Origin: Trichobilharzia szidati | Lineage: Eukaryota; Platyhelminthes; Trematoda; Strigeidida; Schistosomatidae | Length of the DNA stretch: 64,000 bases | Assembly (NCBI GenBank): GCA_944472155.2 | Contig: OX235277.1 | Location: 32,188,804 to 32,252,803, forward strand | Reading direction: 5' to 3' | Translations under genes and position numbers: made by a program | Shown: positions 63,301 through 64,000 of the stretch, one piece after another | Numbering within the stretch: position 1 is the stretch's first letter | Layout: every line of letters starts with the position of its first letter | The notes under the pieces: model-generated | Told to the model about the DNA's origin: nothing | Seen by the model: only the letters and a program-made list of their open reading frames with translations | Database searches by the model: none

Positions 63301-64000
63301 TAATTCGTTCCTCGGGTTCCACGTAATTTGTAATCCATCTCCATTAGTCAATAACAGACTGTCATGTATTTTAATCACTGTCACTACAATTTTATATCTG
63401 CTGAAGATTACGTCTTTGGTTGTCTTCTGTTGTACTCCGAAAATAGTCCTAATGCTGCGAAAGTTAGAGAATTCATCCTTACCTACTTAAATTAAACAAC
63501 AGTAGTATAAAATGCGAACTATGTTTTTTCTCCATCCTGATGCATAAAATTTAACTCAATATTTACTATCCAGACTATAGTTTTCTTCAGTAATCACTTG
63601 CATACAATCCAAATATGGATACTCAGTAATCTTGACACCTTCCACTGATCTAGATTTAATTTTTCCTTGTCCTTGTTTGGTGAAATCTAGCACACGCAAG
63701 AGTTAATACGTGGACTGCACTAGACTGATATTCTGCAGTCTAAACAGTGTTTAACGAGCTTACGATGACGACTGGAAAACTTAGATGTGGTTAACATTCA
63801 GTCTCAAGAGATCATTTGAGGCTCAGACGACAGTGATTTGGGTTAGTCGGTGACCAATATTGTGCTTAAGTTGCACAAGTTAGAGCATGTGTTTTTGAAG
63901 TATCCTCCATCCATATTAAACATATACCACTAATTATTGAATCAGTCAGAGTTTACTAGATTAATATTCCCTCGAAACTTCAATAACGATTTATTTGTTG
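63301..64000. other. No feature recognised
   Basis: AT-rich sequence; a 110-codon + frame ending at 63490 overlaps the RTE fragment and is a shadow. Nothing else assignable before the window ends. Confidence 0.4.

Noticed and set aside
1..64000. CRISPR arrays, bacterial operons or a viral genome
   Set aside because: No spaced identical repeats, no ribosome-binding-site-led gene clusters and no viral capsid or replication genes were seen; splicing and retroelements show a eukaryotic nuclear genome.

Overview
The window looks like nuclear DNA of a blood fluke (Schistosoma or a close schistosomatid). The evidence is one multi-exon eukaryotic gene with very short first introns, embedded in a dense mixture of schistosome-type retroelements: RTE-clade LINEs of SR2 type, CR1/Jockey-type LINEs, a second EN-RT LINE family, Penelope-like elements (PLEs) with RT plus GIY-YIG, a Ty3/Gypsy fragment, and tRNA-derived SINEs that carry hammerhead-ribozyme remnants (Sm-alpha type). 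The species is inferred; no database search was possible. I see no bacterial or viral genes.

Layout. 1-6.3 kb: broken CR1-type LINEs (endonuclease, ORF1 with a damaged PHD-like finger, endonuclease, RT, C-terminus), with a 144-bp PLE tail nested near the end. 6.3-14.7 kb: mostly unassigned, with small LINE, PLE and gag-like scraps. 14.7-22.4 kb: an SR2-like RTE copy whose 5' part is split by a 4.3-kb inverted PLE dimer. 23.9-25.1 kb: antisense CR1-type RT. 26.64-60.21 kb (+): one host gene, a DEAD-box RNA helicase of the DDX55/Spb4 family, reconstructed here as 16 exons encoding 641 residues. Its introns hold most of the other repeats; the 10.3-kb intron 8 contains a Gypsy integrase with a probable 3' LTR, a deleted PLE between inverted repeats, and an antisense RTE copy split by a second inverted PLE dimer and a SINE. 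62.0-63.3 kb: a decayed PLE next to an RTE fragment.

The most interesting signal is the PLE architecture. Two independent insertions (14886-19194 and 39864-42639) are head-to-head inverted dimers: two 5'-truncated copies meet at their 5' ends with a 43-50 bp unpaired centre, their 3' tails face outward, and the whole structure is bounded by one 13-14 bp target-site duplication. Each dimer therefore integrated as a single event. The arms of each dimer share private changes (an 11-bp frameshifting duplication in dimer 1, a 12-bp deletion in dimer 2). Dimer 2 also has arm differences clustered next to its centre, which suggests template switching. A third PLE of another family (36938-38476) has inverted ends and may be an asymmetric version of the same process.

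The helicase should act in the nucleolus in 60S ribosome assembly, as its family does. Everything else in the window is mobile DNA or its debris; only the PLE frames are long and open enough to suggest recent activity.
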